From: Melioribacter roseus | Lineage (GTDB): Bacteria; Bacteroidota; Ignavibacteria; Ignavibacteriales; Melioribacteraceae | Direction of reading: 5' to 3' | NCBI GenBank assembly: GCA_020724265.1 | Contig: DYHH01000004.1 | Coordinates: 1-64,000, forward strand | Length of the DNA: 64,000 nt | Part shown: piece by piece, positions 1 through 11,287 of the stretch | How the letters are laid out: each line of letters starts with the position of its first letter | How positions within the stretch are numbered: position 1 is the first letter of the stretch | Notes under the pieces: model-generated | Databases searched by the model: none | Seen by the model: only the letters and a program-made list of their open reading frames with translations | What the model was told of the DNA's origin: nothing | Made by a program: the position numbers and the translations under genes

Positions 1-70
<70 letters not shown>

Positions 71-93
71 CAACGAGCTAAAGTGAAATCATT

Positions 94-276
94 ATGAAAG
101 AAAAAATTATCAATTTTGTAAATGACGTCGTCAAGGAAATGAAAAAAGTTACCTGGCCGACAAAAGATGAATTAAAAGAATCCACAACTATTGTAATAGT
201 AGTCTGTTTGTTAATTGCAGCTTTTACATATGTTGTTGATATGGCAGTATCACAAATTATGCGGGGAATATTTTAA
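94..276 (+). CDS. secE: Preprotein translocase subunit SecE
   Basis: Small single-spanning membrane protein of 60 aa, the usual size for the short bacterial SecE. It clamps the SecY channel in the inner membrane. The N-terminal half is an amphipathic helix ending in the family-typical KKVTWPTKDEL stretch (about 18-28), followed by one hydrophobic segment at about 33-55. It is followed after 2 bases by nusG, the classical secE-nusG pair, so the two are almost certainly cotranscribed. Confidence 0.95.
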   Translation: MKEKIINFVNDVVKEMKKVTWPTKDELKESTTIVIVVCLLIAAFTYVVDMAVSQIMRGIF

Positions 277-278
277 TC

Positions 279-824
279 TTGGAACAAAACATAGCAAAAT
301 GGTATGTTGTACGAACCTTTTCCGGTCATGAGAATAAGGTTAAGACCTTAATCGAGAATGAATTAAGCGATAATGAAGAATTACGCGCTCGGATATTTGA
401 GGTTTTGGTTCCAACAGAAAAAGTATTTGAAGTAAAAGATGGTAAGAAAAAAACTAAAACAAAGAATTTCTTTCCCGGCTATATTTTAATTCAAGCAGAT
501 ATTGACAACAGAGTTAAAGATTTTATTTCAAACACTCCATCTGTTATGGGTTTCTTAGGAACAGGCAATACTCCAATTCCACTTCAACCCGATGAAGTAA
601 AAAGAATTGTTGGAAGAATTTCAAAAAGTGATGATACCGAAAGAACCGAAACCTTATTTAGAACAGGCGATTTTGTGAAAATCATCGATGGACCCTTCAA
701 TAACTTCTCAGGTATTATTGAAGAAGTAAATGAAGAAAAAATGAAAATGAAAGTTATGGTTTCCATTTTCGGAAGAAAGACTCCTGTGGAAATCGATTTT
801 GTTCAAGCTGAATTAGAAAAATAA
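279..824 (+). CDS. nusG: Transcription termination/antitermination protein NusG
   Basis: 181 aa. The N-terminal NGN domain (about 5-115) carries the WYVVRTFSGHE start typical of NusG and the FFPGYI motif; the C-terminal KOW domain begins near FRTGDFVKI (about 128). NusG binds the RNA polymerase clamp and links it to Rho or ribosomal S10. The start is TTG, two bases after the secE stop; no better ATG exists before the conserved N-terminus. It leads directly into rplK. Confidence 0.96.
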   Translation: MEQNIAKWYVVRTFSGHENKVKTLIENELSDNEELRARIFEVLVPTEKVFEVKDGKKKTKTKNFFPGYILIQADIDNRVKDFISNTPSVMGFLGTGNTPIPLQPDEVKRIVGRISKSDDTERTETLFRTGDFVKIIDGPFNNFSGIIEEVNEEKMKMKVMVSIFGRKTPVEIDFVQAELEK

Positions 825-843
825 TTTATAAGTAGGTTGACTT

Positions 844-1269
844 ATGGCAAAGAAAATTGATGGTTACATCAAGCTCCAAATACCGGCAGGACAAGCTAAT
901 CCTTCTCCGCCAGTTGGTCCGGCACTCGGTCAAAAAGGCGTTAACATTATGGAATTTTGTAAACAGTTTAACGCTAAAACCCAGGACAAAGCCGGTTTAA
1001 TAATTCCTGTAGTTATTACTGTTTTTGCTGATAAATCATTTACATTTATCACCAAAACTCCTCCTGCGGCTGTTTTGCTAAAAAAAGCTGCAAAAGTTGA
1101 GAAAGGTTCTTCTGAACCGAATAAATCAAAAGTAGCAAAAGTTACAAAAGCACAAGTAAAAGAAATTGCTGAAATGAAAATGCCGGATCTTAATGCTAAT
1201 GATGTTGACCATGCGATGAGTATGGTTTCCGGCACTGCTCGCAGCATGGGTATAACAGTAGAAGATTAA
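844..1269 (+). CDS. rplK: 50S ribosomal protein L11
   Basis: 141 aa, the standard length. It begins [22 protein letters not shown], with the N-terminal domain proline-rich [11 protein letters not shown] signature (about 21-31) and a C-terminal rRNA-binding domain ending near GTARSMGI. L11 forms the stalk base/GTPase centre on 23S rRNA with L10. It sits 19 bases after nusG and 24 before rplA, the conserved L11 operon arrangement. Confidence 0.97.
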   Translation: MAKKIDGYIKLQIPAGQANPSPPVGPALGQKGVNIMEFCKQFNAKTQDKAGLIIPVVITVFADKSFTFITKTPPAAVLLKKAAKVEKGSSEPNKSKVAKVTKAQVKEIAEMKMPDLNANDVDHAMSMVSGTARSMGITVED

Positions 1270-1293
1270 GTTACTAAATTTTGGGTAAGTTAA

Positions 1294-2001
1294 ATGAAAA
1301 GTTCCAAAAGAGTAAAAATATTTAGAGAAAAATTTGAAAAGAATAAAGAATACTCTCTAACAGATGCAATCAAATCGCTTAAAGAAGCGTCTTCGGTTAA
1401 ATTTGACGAAACACTTGATTGTGCAATCAGACTCGGAGTTGATCCTAGACATGCCGATCAAATGGTTCGTGGTACGGTTTCATTACCAAATGGTACTGGT
1501 AAAGAGGTAAGAGTTCTTGTAATTGCCAAAGGAGCTAAGGCAGAAGATGCTAAAGCTGCCGGTGCAGACCATGCCGGTTTTGAAGATTACCTTGAAAAAA
1601 TTAAAGGTGGTTGGGCTGATATTGATGTCATCATTGCAACACCTGATACCATGGCTGAACTTGGTAAACTCGGTAGAGTGCTCGGTCCAAAAGGCTTAAT
1701 GCCTAATCCAAAAAGCGGAACCGTTACTAATGATGTTGCTCAAGCTGTTAAAGAAGTAAAAGCCGGTAAAATAGAATTTAGAGTTGAAAAAGCAGGTATT
1801 GTTCATGCTTCTTTAGGAAAACTTTCTTTTACCGAACAGCAATTAGAAGAGAACGCAAGAGCCTTTATTCGAACTATTATGAAAATGAAACCTTCTTCTG
1901 CGAAGGGTCAATATGTCAGAAGTTTATATCTCACAAGTACTATGGGTCCGGGTTTAAGGATTTCAAAAGACGAGACCGCTTCTGCCGTTAAACAAGATTA
2001 A
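1294..2001 (+). CDS. rplA: 50S ribosomal protein L1
   Basis: 235 aa, full length for L1, the mobile L1-stalk protein that binds 23S rRNA. The family signature around [20 protein letters not shown] (about 126-145) is intact. In many bacteria L1 represses its own operon through an mRNA mimic of the rRNA site; such a mimic was not identified here. It is followed by a 69-base gap holding a hairpin, then rplJ. Confidence 0.97.
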   Translation: MKSSKRVKIFREKFEKNKEYSLTDAIKSLKEASSVKFDETLDCAIRLGVDPRHADQMVRGTVSLPNGTGKEVRVLVIAKGAKAEDAKAAGADHAGFEDYLEKIKGGWADIDVIIATPDTMAELGKLGRVLGPKGLMPNPKSGTVTNDVAQAVKEVKAGKIEFRVEKAGIVHASLGKLSFTEQQLEENARAFIRTIMKMKPSSAKGQYVRSLYLTSTMGPGLRISKDETASAVKQD

Positions 2002-2016
2002 AAAGTTTACGCACTC

Positions 2017-2047
2017 ATATAAATAAATGCTTCTACATTATTTATAT
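2017..2047 (+). promoter_or_regulatory. Hairpin in the rplJ leader
   Basis: A perfect 10-bp A/T-only inverted repeat (ATATAAATAA at 2017-2026 and its complement at 2038-2047) with an 11-base loop lies in the rplA-rplJ gap, 23 bases before the rplJ start. Its position matches the L10 leader, where L10(L12)4 represses translation in other bacteria, but the known kink-turn consensus is not obvious. There is no U-tract after it, so a terminator is unlikely. Confidence 0.35.
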
Positions 2048-2070
2048 AATGTTAATTTCATGGGAGTAAG

Positions 2071-2592
2071 ATGAAAAAGCAAGAAAAAGTAGAATCCGTT
2101 GCTGAAATTAGAAACTTAGTTGATAGTGCTTCTGCTCTCTTTTTAGTTGATTATCATGGGATTAAAGTTGCCGATGTAAATCAGTTACGTCGTGATTTTA
2201 GAAAAGAGGGAACTACTTACAAAGTTTTTAAGAATACGCTATTAAAACGAGCACTACAAGAAAAAGGCGGTTACGATAAGTTATTGGATAAGCTTACCGG
2301 TATGACCGGGATTGCTTTTGCTGGTGAGAATTTTGTTGCTCCGGCTAAAATTATCAAAAAATATTTTGATGATAAAAAGAATCTCAGTTTCAAAGGCTGT
2401 TATATTGATTCAACATTTTATGGCGAAGAACAATTAAACGTTCTTGCATCAATGCCTACAAAAGAAGAAATCATGGCGAGCATTATCGGAAGTATCCAAA
2501 ATCCCGCTACCGGAATTGTTGGTGCTATTAACGCTGTAATGAGAGATATTGTAAGTTGTGTCGATCAAATCAGTAAGAAAGAAGCAGCTTAA
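2071..2592 (+). CDS. rplJ: 50S ribosomal protein L10
   Basis: 173 aa, normal size. The N-terminal rRNA-binding domain starts [13 protein letters not shown] and contains the [15 protein letters not shown] region (about 26-40); the C-terminal helix recruits L7/L12 dimers. The RBS GGGAG lies just upstream of the ATG. It is followed by rplL after 34 bases, as in nearly all bacteria. Confidence 0.96.
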   Translation: MKKQEKVESVAEIRNLVDSASALFLVDYHGIKVADVNQLRRDFRKEGTTYKVFKNTLLKRALQEKGGYDKLLDKLTGMTGIAFAGENFVAPAKIIKKYFDDKKNLSFKGCYIDSTFYGEEQLNVLASMPTKEEIMASIIGSIQNPATGIVGAINAVMRDIVSCVDQISKKEAA

Positions 2593-2626
2593 ATTTCAAG
2601 AAAGATTTAAACAAAGGAGTTATAAA

Positions 2627-3004
2627 ATGTCAGAAAAAATAGCAGAAATTGTAGAGAAAATTAAAGCATTAACTTTAGTTGAAGCAGCTGAACTTAAAAC
2701 TGCTTTAGAAGAAGAATTTGGTGTAACTGCTGCAGCACCGGTTGTAATGGGCGGTGCAGTTGCCGGCGGAGCAGCTCCTGCAGCTGAAGAAAAGACTGAA
2801 TTTGATGTTATATTAGCTGGTGTTGGTGACAAGAAAATTAACGTAATTAAAGTAGTTAGAGCTCATACCGGTCTCGGATTAAAAGAAGCAAAAGATCTTG
2901 TAGACAGCGCTCCAAAACCTGTTAAAGAAGGCGTTTCTAAGGACGAAGCTGAAAAAGTTAAAAAAGAACTTGAAGAAGCTGGCGCTACAGTAGAATTAAA
3001 GTAA
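2627..3004 (+). CDS. rplL: 50S ribosomal protein L7/L12
   Basis: 125 aa. The dimerising N-terminal domain starts [15 protein letters not shown], then comes an Ala/Gly-rich hinge (about 36-50, [12 protein letters not shown]) and a C-terminal domain with the [14 protein letters not shown] factor-binding surface. The ATG at 2627 is preferred over an in-frame upstream start at 2558, because the latter would overlap rplJ while AAGGAG sits 6-12 bases before 2627 and the protein then begins exactly like the family. Confidence 0.96.
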   Translation: MSEKIAEIVEKIKALTLVEAAELKTALEEEFGVTAAAPVVMGGAVAGGAAPAAEEKTEFDVILAGVGDKKINVIKVVRAHTGLGLKEAKDLVDSAPKPVKEGVSKDEAEKVKKELEEAGATVELK

Positions 3005-3038
3005 AAAATAGTCTCATATAAATTGTAAAAAAATACCG

Positions 3039-3092
3039 AAGTGGTAAGATGGTGAAGTGCGTCTTACCACTTTCTGTCATTTACTAAATGAC
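3039..3092 (+). promoter_or_regulatory. Tandem hairpins between rplL and rpoB
   Basis: Two perfect dyads occur in the 123-base gap: an 11-bp stem (AAGTGGTAAGA at 3039-3049 with 3062-3072, 12-base loop) and a 7-bp stem (GTCATTT/AAATGAC, 3076-3092, 3-base loop) followed by A-rich rather than T-rich sequence. In E. coli the same gap holds an attenuator and an RNase III processing site that uncouple rpoBC from ribosomal protein expression; by position these hairpins are good candidates for an equivalent role. Confidence 0.55.
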
Positions 3093-3127
3093 AAAAGATA
3101 AAAAAAATATCACATTTGGAGGTTAGA

Positions 3128-6100
3128 TTGGATAAATCAAAAATCAATAAATTGACTAATAGAATCACTTTTTCGTCCATTTCCTCCGTTATTGATGCAC
3201 CTGATTTATTAAATATTCAAGTAGAATCCTTTGAAGATTTTTTGCAGTTAAAAACTGCGCCCGAAGAACGCGAAGATAAAGGTCTTCAGTCGGTTTTTTA
3301 TGCAAATTTTCCGATTCTTGATAACAAAGAATTTTATAGACTTGATTTTATTGATTATGCTATCGAAAAACCAAGATTCTCTATTCAAGAATGTGAAGAA
3401 AGAGGATTAACTTTTTCTGCACCGTTGAAAGCAAGACTTAGACTTTCAACTAGAGATGATCAAACAGAAGAATTTGTCAATACGGTTGAACAAGAAGTTT
3501 ACCTTGGTAACCTTCCATTCATGACTGAAAGGGGTACCTTTATTATTAATGGTTCCGAAAGAGTTATTGTAAGCCAGCTCCACAGATCCCCGGGTGTTGC
3601 TTTTGCTCAAAATATTCACCCAAACGGAACTCCGATTTACTCTGCAAGAATTATTCCTTTTAGAGGTTCATGGGTAGAATTTGCTACCGATATCAACCAC
3701 GTAATGTATGTGTATATTGATAGAAGAAAGAAGTTCCCGGCTACTACTCTTTTACGTGCATTAAATTATACAACAGACGAAGAGATATTAAATCTCTTCA
3801 ATTTGGTAGAGGAAATTTCGGTAAAAAAACTTGATATCGAAGAACATTCCGGTAGAATTGTTGCAAAAGACTTAATCGACACTTCCACCGGTGAAATATA
3901 TGCTCAAAAAGATGAAGAATTGTCAGAAGAAATTATTGAAGCATTGAAGGGCTCCTCATTATCAAAAATTGAGTTAATTACTTTAGAAACTTCACTTGAC
4001 CAGGATTTAGTTCTTAACACACTTAAGAAAGATACCGCAAAAACTAAAGAAGAAGCACTTTTTGCTATTTATAGACAATTAAGATCTGGCGAAGCACCCG
4101 ATATTGATACTGCGCAGGGATTAATTGACAAATTATTCTTTAATGAAAAAAGATACGATTTAGGTGAAGTTGGTCGTTTCAGAATGAACGACAAATTAGG
4201 ACTAGATATTGACCCAAGTATAAAAATACTTACTATAGAAGATATCATTGCCATTATGAAGAATATCATCAAACTTAAAAATGGAAATGTTACAATTGAT
4301 GATATAGACCACTTAGGCAATAGAAGAGTTAGAACTGTTGGCGAACAATTGATGCAGCAATACAATGTTGGTCTTGCAAGAATGGCACGTACCATTAAAG
4401 AAAGAATGAATATGCGTGACCAGGAGAATATGCAGCCTCAAGACTTAGTTAATGCAAGAACAATAAGCAGTGTAATTAATGCATTCTTCGGAACAAACCA
4501 GCTTTCACAATTTATGGATCAAACGAATCCGCTTTCCGAGCTTACTCATAAAAGAAGAGTTTCAGCTTTGGGTCCAGGTGGTTTAACGAGAGAGAGAGCC
4601 GGTTTTGAAGTTCGTGACGTTCACCATTCACATTATGGAAGACTTTGCCCGATTGAAACTCCGGAAGGACCGAACATTGGTCTTATATCATCTTTAACGA
4701 TATATGCTAAAGTAAATCACTTAGGATTTTTGGAAACTCCTTATAGAAAAGTTAAAAACGGAAAAGTAACCAACGAAATAGAATATTTAAGTGCAGATCA
4801 GGAAGATGAATTTATTATTGCTCAGGCAAATGCGCCCCTTGATGATAACGGTCGTTTCGTTAACGAAAGAGTTAAATCAAGGTACCAAGACGATTACCCG
4901 ATTGTAACTCCTGATCAACTACATTACATGGACGTTACTCCATCACAAATAGTTTCTGTAGCGGCAGCATTAATTCCTTTCCTCGAACATGATGATGCTA
5001 ACAGAGCATTGATGGGGTCAAACATGCAGCGACAAGCTGTTCCGCTGCTTACCCCAAGCGCACCAATTGTTGGTACAGGCATGGAATGGAAAGCCGCACG
5101 TGATTCAAGAAACTTAATTGTTGCAGAAGATGATGGTGTTGTTGAATATGCTGACTCGAAGAAAGTAGTTGTTAAATATAAAGTTGATGAAAAAAGTTAC
5201 GAAGCTCTAACAAATTTTGATGATGAAAGAAGAGTTGAGTACAATTTAATTAAGTTTGCCGGTACTAACCAAGAAACTTGTTTTAATCAAAAGCCTATTG
5301 TTAAAACTGGTCAAGTTATTAAAAAAGGTGATGTGATTGCTGACGGACCTGCAACAGAAAACGGAGAATTAGCTCTCGGTAAAAACGTTGCGGTTGCTTT
5401 TATGCCTTGGCGAGGATATAACTTTGAAGATGCTATTGTATTAAGCGAAAGATTAGTTGCCGAAGATGTTTACACTTCAATTCATATAGAAGAATTTGAA
5501 TTGCAAGTTAGAGAAACAAAACGTGGTGAGGAAGAATTAACCCGTGATATTCCTAATGTTAGCGAAGAAGCTACAAAAGATTTAGATGAAAATGGTATTG
5601 TTAGAGAAGGTGCCGAAGTTAAAGAAGGTGATATCTTAATCGGTAAAATTACCCCAAAAGGTGAAACTGATCCGACCCCGGAAGAAAAACTTCTCAAAGC
5701 AATTTTTGGTGATAAAGCCGGCGATGTTAAAGATGCTTCGCTGAAAGCGCCTCCGGGATTGAAGGGCGTTGTTATCAAAACTCGCTTGTTTAGTAGAAAG
5801 AGAAAAGATGCTGAATCAAAGAAAATTGAGAAAAAGCAGCTTGAAGTCTTAGAAAATGAATATAGTCGTAAAGTTGAAACACATTACAACAAATTAGTTA
5901 AAAAACTTACTCAAATTTCCGAAGGAAAATCGACTACGGGAATTAGAGATCTTGACGGCAGTGTTGTTTTAAGAAGCGGCACATCAATTAAAGATGATAC
6001 ATATTCGAACATTGAAGACGTTACAAAATTAGATTATACGCAAGATTGGTTTGATCATAAGAAAACCAACGAAATGATAAAAACTCTCTTTAAGAACTAT

Positions 6101-6907
6101 TTCTATTTAAAATCAGAAATGGAAGAAGAATACAAGAGAGAAAAACTTAAAATTCAGTCAGGTGATGAACTTCCACCGGGAATTGTACAGTTGGCAAAAG
6201 TATACGTTGCTAAAAAGCGTAAGATTACGGTTGGCGATAAAATGGCAGGTCGGCATGGTAACAAGGGTGTTGTGGCAAAAGTTGTACCTGTCGAAGATAT
6301 GCCTTTCCACGAAGATGGCACCCCGGTTGACATAGTACTCAATCCTCTTGGTGTACCTTCCCGTATGAATCTTGGTCAGCTTTATGAAACGGCACTTGGT
6401 TGGGTTGGTCAGCAACTCGGATTAAAATTTGAAACTCCGATTTTCGACAGCGCGTCTGTTCAAGAAGTCGAAGAATGGATGGAAAAAGCCGGTTTGGATA
6501 AAGGAAGTAAAACCTGGTTGCATGATGGAAGAAGCGGTGAAAGATTCCATCAAAAAGTTACATGCGGTTATATATACATGTTGAAACTAGGACATATGAT
6601 TGATGATAAAATCCATGCTCGTTCCATTGGGCCATATTCACTTATTACTCAACAGCCACTTGGCGGTAAAGCTCAATTTGGCGGTCAGAGATTTGGTGAA
6701 ATGGAAGTCTGGGCACTTGAAGGATACGGCGCTGCTCATGTGCTGCAGGAAATCTTAACGGTAAAAAGTGACGACGTTACAGGTAGAGCAAAAACTTATG
6801 AGGCAATTGTTAAAGGTGAAAATCTTCCGGAACCTAATATACCGGAAGCCTTTAGCGTACTGATAAAAGAATTGCAAGGATTAGCACTGGATATCAAAAT
6901 TAACTAG
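3128..6907 (+). CDS. rpoB: DNA-directed RNA polymerase subunit beta
   Basis: 1259 aa. Conserved landmarks are in order: the PGV motif near residue 155, the rifampicin cluster (NQLSQFMDQTNPLSELTHKR, about 457-476) with the usual drug-sensitive residues, RPIETPEGPNIGLI-type sequence, the KxxxGDK-MAGRHGNKG active-site region, and the C-terminal GGKAQFGGQRFGEMEVWALE clamp motif. The start chosen is TTG at 3128: GGAGG at 3118-3122 is well spaced for it, while an in-frame TTG at 3116 would overlap the RBS itself. Confidence 0.97.
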   Translation: MDKSKINKLTNRITFSSISSVIDAPDLLNIQVESFEDFLQLKTAPEEREDKGLQSVFYANFPILDNKEFYRLDFIDYAIEKPRFSIQECEERGLTFSAPLKARLRLSTRDDQTEEFVNTVEQEVYLGNLPFMTERGTFIINGSERVIVSQLHRSPGVAFAQNIHPNGTPIYSARIIPFRGSWVEFATDINHVMYVYIDRRKKFPATTLLRALNYTTDEEILNLFNLVEEISVKKLDIEEHSGRIVAKDLIDTSTGEIYAQKDEELSEEIIEALKGSSLSKIELITLETSLDQDLVLNTLKKDTAKTKEEALFAIYRQLRSGEAPDIDTAQGLIDKLFFNEKRYDLGEVGRFRMNDKLGLDIDPSIKILTIEDIIAIMKNIIKLKNGNVTIDDIDHLGNRRVRTVGEQLMQQYNVGLARMARTIKERMNMRDQENMQPQDLVNARTISSVINAFFGTNQLSQFMDQTNPLSELTHKRRVSALGPGGLTRERAGFEVRDVHHSHYGRLCPIETPEGPNIGLISSLTIYAKVNHLGFLETPYRKVKNGKVTNEIEYLSADQEDEFIIAQANAPLDDNGRFVNERVKSRYQDDYPIVTPDQLHYMDVTPSQIVSVAAALIPFLEHDDANRALMGSNMQRQAVPLLTPSAPIVGTGMEWKAARDSRNLIVAEDDGVVEYADSKKVVVKYKVDEKSYEALTNFDDERRVEYNLIKFAGTNQETCFNQKPIVKTGQVIKKGDVIADGPATENGELALGKNVAVAFMPWRGYNFEDAIVLSERLVAEDVYTSIHIEEFELQVRETKRGEEELTRDIPNVSEEATKDLDENGIVREGAEVKEGDILIGKITPKGETDPTPEEKLLKAIFGDKAGDVKDASLKAPPGLKGVVIKTRLFSRKRKDAESKKIEKKQLEVLENEYSRKVETHYNKLVKKLTQISEGKSTTGIRDLDGSVVLRSGTSIKDDTYSNIEDVTKLDYTQDWFDHKKTNEMIKTLFKNYFYLKSEMEEEYKREKLKIQSGDELPPGIVQLAKVYVAKKRKITVGDKMAGRHGNKGVVAKVVPVEDMPFHEDGTPVDIVLNPLGVPSRMNLGQLYETALGWVGQQLGLKFETPIFDSASVQEVEEWMEKAGLDKGSKTWLHDGRSGERFHQKVTCGYIYMLKLGHMIDDKIHARSIGPYSLITQQPLGGKAQFGGQRFGEMEVWALEGYGAAHVLQEILTVKSDDVTGRAKTYEAIVKGENLPEPNIPEAFSVLIKELQGLALDIKIN

Positions 6908-6930
6908 TTAAACTTTTTTAGGAGAATCAC

Positions 6931-9900
6931 ATGAGATTTAAAGCTCAAGAACATAAAATAAAACACATTGACCAATTGACAATTAGTTTAGCTAGTCCTG
7001 ATGATATTTTGTCAAGATCACATGGTGAAGTTACTAAACCGGAAACTATAAATTATCGTTCTTTCAGACCTGAAAAAGATGGTCTGTTCTGTGAAAAGAT
7101 TTTTGGACCGGTGAAAGATTGGGAATGTGCTTGCGGAAAATATAAAGGTATAAGATATAAAGGAATCGTTTGCGATAGATGCGGTGTTGAAGTTACTTTA
7201 AAGGCTGTTCGTAGAGAACGAATGGGGCATATTGCTCTTGCTGTACCTGTTGTTCATATTTGGTTCTTTAAAGCTCTCCCATCTAAAATCGGTAATATAA
7301 TTGGTCTTACAACAAAAGAATTAGAAAAAATAATTTACTATGAATCTTATGTTGTTATTAATCCCGGTCCAACCGGACTTAATTTTTTAGACTTAATTTC
7401 GGAAGATCAGTATTTTGAAATTCTTAGTTCGCTTCCTCATGATAACGATTCATTGGAAAACGATGATCCGAAAAAATTTATTGCTAAAATTGGCGGCGAA
7501 GCTGTAAAAATTCTTTTAAAGGCTACCGATGTTGAACAAACATTTTTGGAGTTGAAAGCTCAGCTAAAAGAAGAAACTTCGCAACAAAAAAGGAATGATC
7601 TTCTAAAAAGACTTCGTGTATTGGAAGCTTTCAGAGAGCGAGAAGGTAAAGTTCCTAACAAACCTGAGTGGATGGTACAAAGTGTTGTTCCTGTCATTCC
7701 GCCTGAACTAAGACCTCTTGTTCCGTTAGAAGGTGGTCGTTTTGCTACATCGGATCTTAATGATCTATACAGAAGAGTAATCATCCGCAACAACAGATTA
7801 AAAAGATTAATAGATATCAAAGCTCCTGAAGTAATCTTACGTAACGAAAAAAGAATGCTGCAAGAATCTGTCGATGCACTTTTTGATAATTCAAGAAGAA
7901 CAAGTGCGGTTAGAAGTGATGGTAATAGACCTCTTAAATCTTTAAGCGATATGCTTAAAGGTAAACAAGGTCGTTTCCGTCAGAACTTGCTTGGTAAACG
8001 TGTTGATTATTCAGGTCGTTCTGTAATTGTTGTTGGTCCCGAATTGAAACTGCATCAATGCGGCTTACCGAAAGATATGGCTGTTGAACTTTTCAAACCG
8101 TTTATAATTCGAAAATTGATTGAAAGAGGACATTACAAAACTGTTAAAAGCTCACGTAAAGCTGTTGATAGAAAAGATCCGGTAATTTGGGATATTCTTG
8201 AAAAGTTAATTGACGGTCATCCGGTTCTGCTTAACCGTGCACCAACTTTGCATAGATTAGGTATCCAAGCTTTCCAACCAATCTTAATCGACGGCAAAGC
8301 CATTCAGTTGCATCCGATGGTTTGTACGGCATTCAACGCAGACTTTGACGGTGACCAAATGGCTGTGCATGTGCCGCTTTCGTATGAAGCTCAATTAGAA
8401 GCCTCACTATTAATGCTTTCAAGTCATAATATTCTTTCACCTCAAAATGGGTCACCGATTGTTGTTCCTACTCAGGATATCGTTCTTGGTTGTTACTATC
8501 TAACCAAGACTAAAGCTGGTGCTAAAGGAGAAGGAATGATCTTTAGTAATCCGGAAGAAGTTATGATTGCATATAACAATAAAGTGTTAGAGCTTCATGC
8601 TAAGATTAAAGTGAAGATCAAAAATGAGTTCATTGAAACTACAGTTGGTAGAGTTATCTTCAATGAAATTGTTCCTGAAGAAATGGGCTTCTTTAATGAA
8701 TTACTTGTTAAGAAAATCTTCAGTGGTTTTATTTATTCCATGTTCATAAAAATCGGCAATGAAAAGACTGCTAAATTCTTGGATGATTTGAAGGAACTTG
8801 GCTATAGATATTCAACCGCCGCTGGTATTTCTATAAGTTACAGTGATATGATCATCCCCGAAGAGAAACAAAAATTAATTACAGATTCGAATGCAAAAGT
8901 AAGCCAGATTTTAAATGAACATGAACAAGGTTTAATTACCGACGCCGAAAGATATAATAAGATTATTGACGTTTGGACACATACCACAAATAACGTTGCA
9001 AAATCATTGATGGATAAAATCAAAACCGATCAAGCGGGATTTAATTCAGTGCATATGATGGTTGACTCCGGTGCGAGAGGTTCACAAGAACAGGTTAGAC
9101 AGTTAGCTGGAATGAGGGGTCTTATGATGAAACCTCAAAAAAGCCTAACCGGTCAATCTGGTGAGATTATTGAGAACCCGATTGTCGCTAACTTTAAAGA
9201 AGGTTTATCTGTTCTTGAATACTTTATTTCAACACACGGTGCTCGTAAAGGTCTTGCAGATACTGCTTTGAAAACTGCTGATGCCGGGTATCTTACAAGA
9301 AGATTATGCGACGTTGCTCAAGATGTTATTGTTTCCGAAATAGATTGCGGAACAATTAGAGGTGTTTATATTTCCGCTTTGAAAGATATAGAGTTAGAAA
9401 GAGAACCACTTGCAGAAAGAATCACAGGTCGTGTTGCTCAAGAAGATATTTATGATCCGCGTACAGATGATTTGATAATTGAAGCAGGCGAAATGATAAC
9501 CGAAGAAATTGCTGAAAGAATCGATGACTCAAATATAGATTCGGTTTACATTAGGACTGTGCTTACATGCGAATCTAAGAGAGGTGTCTGTGCTAAATGT
9601 TATGGTCGTAATCTAACAACCGGTCACTTAGTAGAAATTGGTGAAGCGGTAGGTATAATTGCTGCTCAATCAATCGGTGAACCGGGAACTCAGTTAACTC
9701 TGAGAACTTTTCACTTGGGTGGTACCTCTTCACGTATTGCATCCCAATCGCAAGTTGAAACTAACATTGCCGGTGAAGTTAAGTTTGACCGAATTAATTA
9801 TGTAGAAAAAACCGACTTCTTCGGAAAAGTAAAAGTTGTAATAGGTCGACGTGGTTCTATTGGTATTTTAGATGATGATATGAGACAAATTAAAAAGTTC

Positions 9901-11172
9901 GATATTCCTTATGGTGCCGAACTTATGGTTGAAGATGGGCAAAAAGTTAAAAAAGGTCACGCACTTTATAACCACGATCCTTACAATGCCTTAATTCTTA
10001 CCGATTCAGCCGGTGTTATTTCATTTGTTGATTTGATTGATAATGTAACAATCCAGCAAGTTGCTGATGAACAAACCGGTCATGTGCAGAAAGTGGTTAC
10101 CGAATCAAAAGATAAAACGTTAACACCAAGTATTGTTATTACAACCGACGATGGTGAACAAAAAGTATTCAACCTTCCTACAAAAGCATACTTATCTGTT
10201 GACGAAGGTGAAAAAGTCCAAGCGGGTACTATTCTGGCTAAAATTTCAAAATCCGCTTCAAAAACAAGAGATATAACTGGCGGTCTTCCAAGAGTAACCG
10301 AATTGTTTGAAGCTCGAAGTCCTCATGATCCTGCAGTCGTTTCAGAAATCGAAGGTATTGTTAAGTTTGGTGCTAAGAAAAAAGGTTCACGAGAAATTAT
10401 CATTGAATCTTTAGATGGTTCTGTTCAAAAAGTATACAATGTACCTTATGGTAAACATATCCTTGTTCAAGAAGGAGATGAAATTCCGGCAGGTGAAAAA
10501 ATAACCGATGGACCAATTGATCCTCATGATATTCTTAAAATCAAAGGTACAAATGCAGTTCAAGAATATCTTGTAAACGAAATTCAAGATGTGTATAGAT
10601 TGCAAGGTGTTAAGATAAACGATAAACACATTGAAGTTATAGTAAAACAAATGCTGCAAAAGCTTCGTGTCATTTCATCCGGTGATACTTCCTTTATTGA
10701 TGAAGATCTTGTTGATAGAGTCAAGTTCATAGATGAAAACGAAGCAATTCAGAATTTAGTATTTGTCGTTGATCCCGGTGATTCTAAATTGAAAACCGGT
10801 CAATTGATTACAAAGGCTAAAGTTCGTGAGATAAATGCAGATTTGAAAAAGAAAGATAAAACTCCTTTGGAAGTACGTGATGCCGATCCTGCAACATTTG
10901 ATAATATTCTATTAGGTATAACTCAAGCTGCATTATCTACTGAAAGTTGGATTTCAGCTGCATCATTCCAAGAAACAACAAAGGTATTAACCAATGCTGC
11001 CATAACAGCCAAAGAAGATACACTTATTGGTTTAAAAGAAAATGTTGTAATGGGCCACTTAATACCTGCTGGTACTGGACTCAAGAAATACAAGAAGTTA
11101 ATTGTAGTGGGCGAGGAACCCGAAATTGAAGTGATTGAAGAAACTAAAGAAAAAATTGAAGAATCCAAGTAA
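6931..11172 (+). CDS. rpoC: DNA-directed RNA polymerase subunit beta'
   Basis: 1413 aa, full length. The N-terminal zinc site is C66/C68/C81/C84. The catalytic magnesium motif NADFDGD is at 469-475. The second zinc cluster ([11 protein letters not shown]) lies in the C-terminal half, before the conserved [13 protein letters not shown] trigger-loop region. The C-terminal tail is acidic/lysine-rich. An RBS AGGAG precedes the ATG, 23 bases after rpoB, so the two subunits are translated from one message. Confidence 0.98.
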   Translation: MRFKAQEHKIKHIDQLTISLASPDDILSRSHGEVTKPETINYRSFRPEKDGLFCEKIFGPVKDWECACGKYKGIRYKGIVCDRCGVEVTLKAVRRERMGHIALAVPVVHIWFFKALPSKIGNIIGLTTKELEKIIYYESYVVINPGPTGLNFLDLISEDQYFEILSSLPHDNDSLENDDPKKFIAKIGGEAVKILLKATDVEQTFLELKAQLKEETSQQKRNDLLKRLRVLEAFREREGKVPNKPEWMVQSVVPVIPPELRPLVPLEGGRFATSDLNDLYRRVIIRNNRLKRLIDIKAPEVILRNEKRMLQESVDALFDNSRRTSAVRSDGNRPLKSLSDMLKGKQGRFRQNLLGKRVDYSGRSVIVVGPELKLHQCGLPKDMAVELFKPFIIRKLIERGHYKTVKSSRKAVDRKDPVIWDILEKLIDGHPVLLNRAPTLHRLGIQAFQPILIDGKAIQLHPMVCTAFNADFDGDQMAVHVPLSYEAQLEASLLMLSSHNILSPQNGSPIVVPTQDIVLGCYYLTKTKAGAKGEGMIFSNPEEVMIAYNNKVLELHAKIKVKIKNEFIETTVGRVIFNEIVPEEMGFFNELLVKKIFSGFIYSMFIKIGNEKTAKFLDDLKELGYRYSTAAGISISYSDMIIPEEKQKLITDSNAKVSQILNEHEQGLITDAERYNKIIDVWTHTTNNVAKSLMDKIKTDQAGFNSVHMMVDSGARGSQEQVRQLAGMRGLMMKPQKSLTGQSGEIIENPIVANFKEGLSVLEYFISTHGARKGLADTALKTADAGYLTRRLCDVAQDVIVSEIDCGTIRGVYISALKDIELEREPLAERITGRVAQEDIYDPRTDDLIIEAGEMITEEIAERIDDSNIDSVYIRTVLTCESKRGVCAKCYGRNLTTGHLVEIGEAVGIIAAQSIGEPGTQLTLRTFHLGGTSSRIASQSQVETNIAGEVKFDRINYVEKTDFFGKVKVVIGRRGSIGILDDDMRQIKKFDIPYGAELMVEDGQKVKKGHALYNHDPYNALILTDSAGVISFVDLIDNVTIQQVADEQTGHVQKVVTESKDKTLTPSIVITTDDGEQKVFNLPTKAYLSVDEGEKVQAGTILAKISKSASKTRDITGGLPRVTELFEARSPHDPAVVSEIEGIVKFGAKKKGSREIIIESLDGSVQKVYNVPYGKHILVQEGDEIPAGEKITDGPIDPHDILKIKGTNAVQEYLVNEIQDVYRLQGVKINDKHIEVIVKQMLQKLRVISSGDTSFIDEDLVDRVKFIDENEAIQNLVFVVDPGDSKLKTGQLITKAKVREINADLKKKDKTPLEVRDADPATFDNILLGITQAALSTESWISAASFQETTKVLTNAAITAKEDTLIGLKENVVMGHLIPAGTGLKKYKKLIVVGEEPEIEVIEETKEKIEESK

Positions 11173-11210
11173 TTACTTTGGGATTTCAAATTATATTTAA
11201 GTAGAGAATA

Positions 11211-11239
11211 TTGACAATATATTAAAATAATGGTAAATT
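11211..11239 (+). promoter_or_regulatory. Probable promoter of the str/S10 part of the superoperon
   Basis: TTGACA at 11211-11216, a 17-base spacer and TAAATT at 11234-11239, in the 115-base rpoC-rpsL gap. The same layout (TTGnnn-N17-TAAATT) is found before fumC and the acyl-CoA synthetase gene in this window, which supports it as the housekeeping promoter type here. It would let rpsL and the downstream genes be transcribed independently of rpoBC. Confidence 0.6.
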
Positions 11240-11287
11240 TTGAGTCTGTTTTTTATATGAAAAGCCTAAAATTTTGGAGGAAAATAA

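Noticed and set aside
4491-4560. Rifampicin-resistance substitutions in RpoB
   Set aside because: The cluster residues agree with drug-sensitive polymerases as far as I can align by eye.
10923-11189. Minus-strand ORF over the end of rpoC, and similar antisense ORFs throughout the ribosomal region
   Set aside because: They mirror codon structure of strongly conserved genes on the plus strand and have no family resemblance or RBS.
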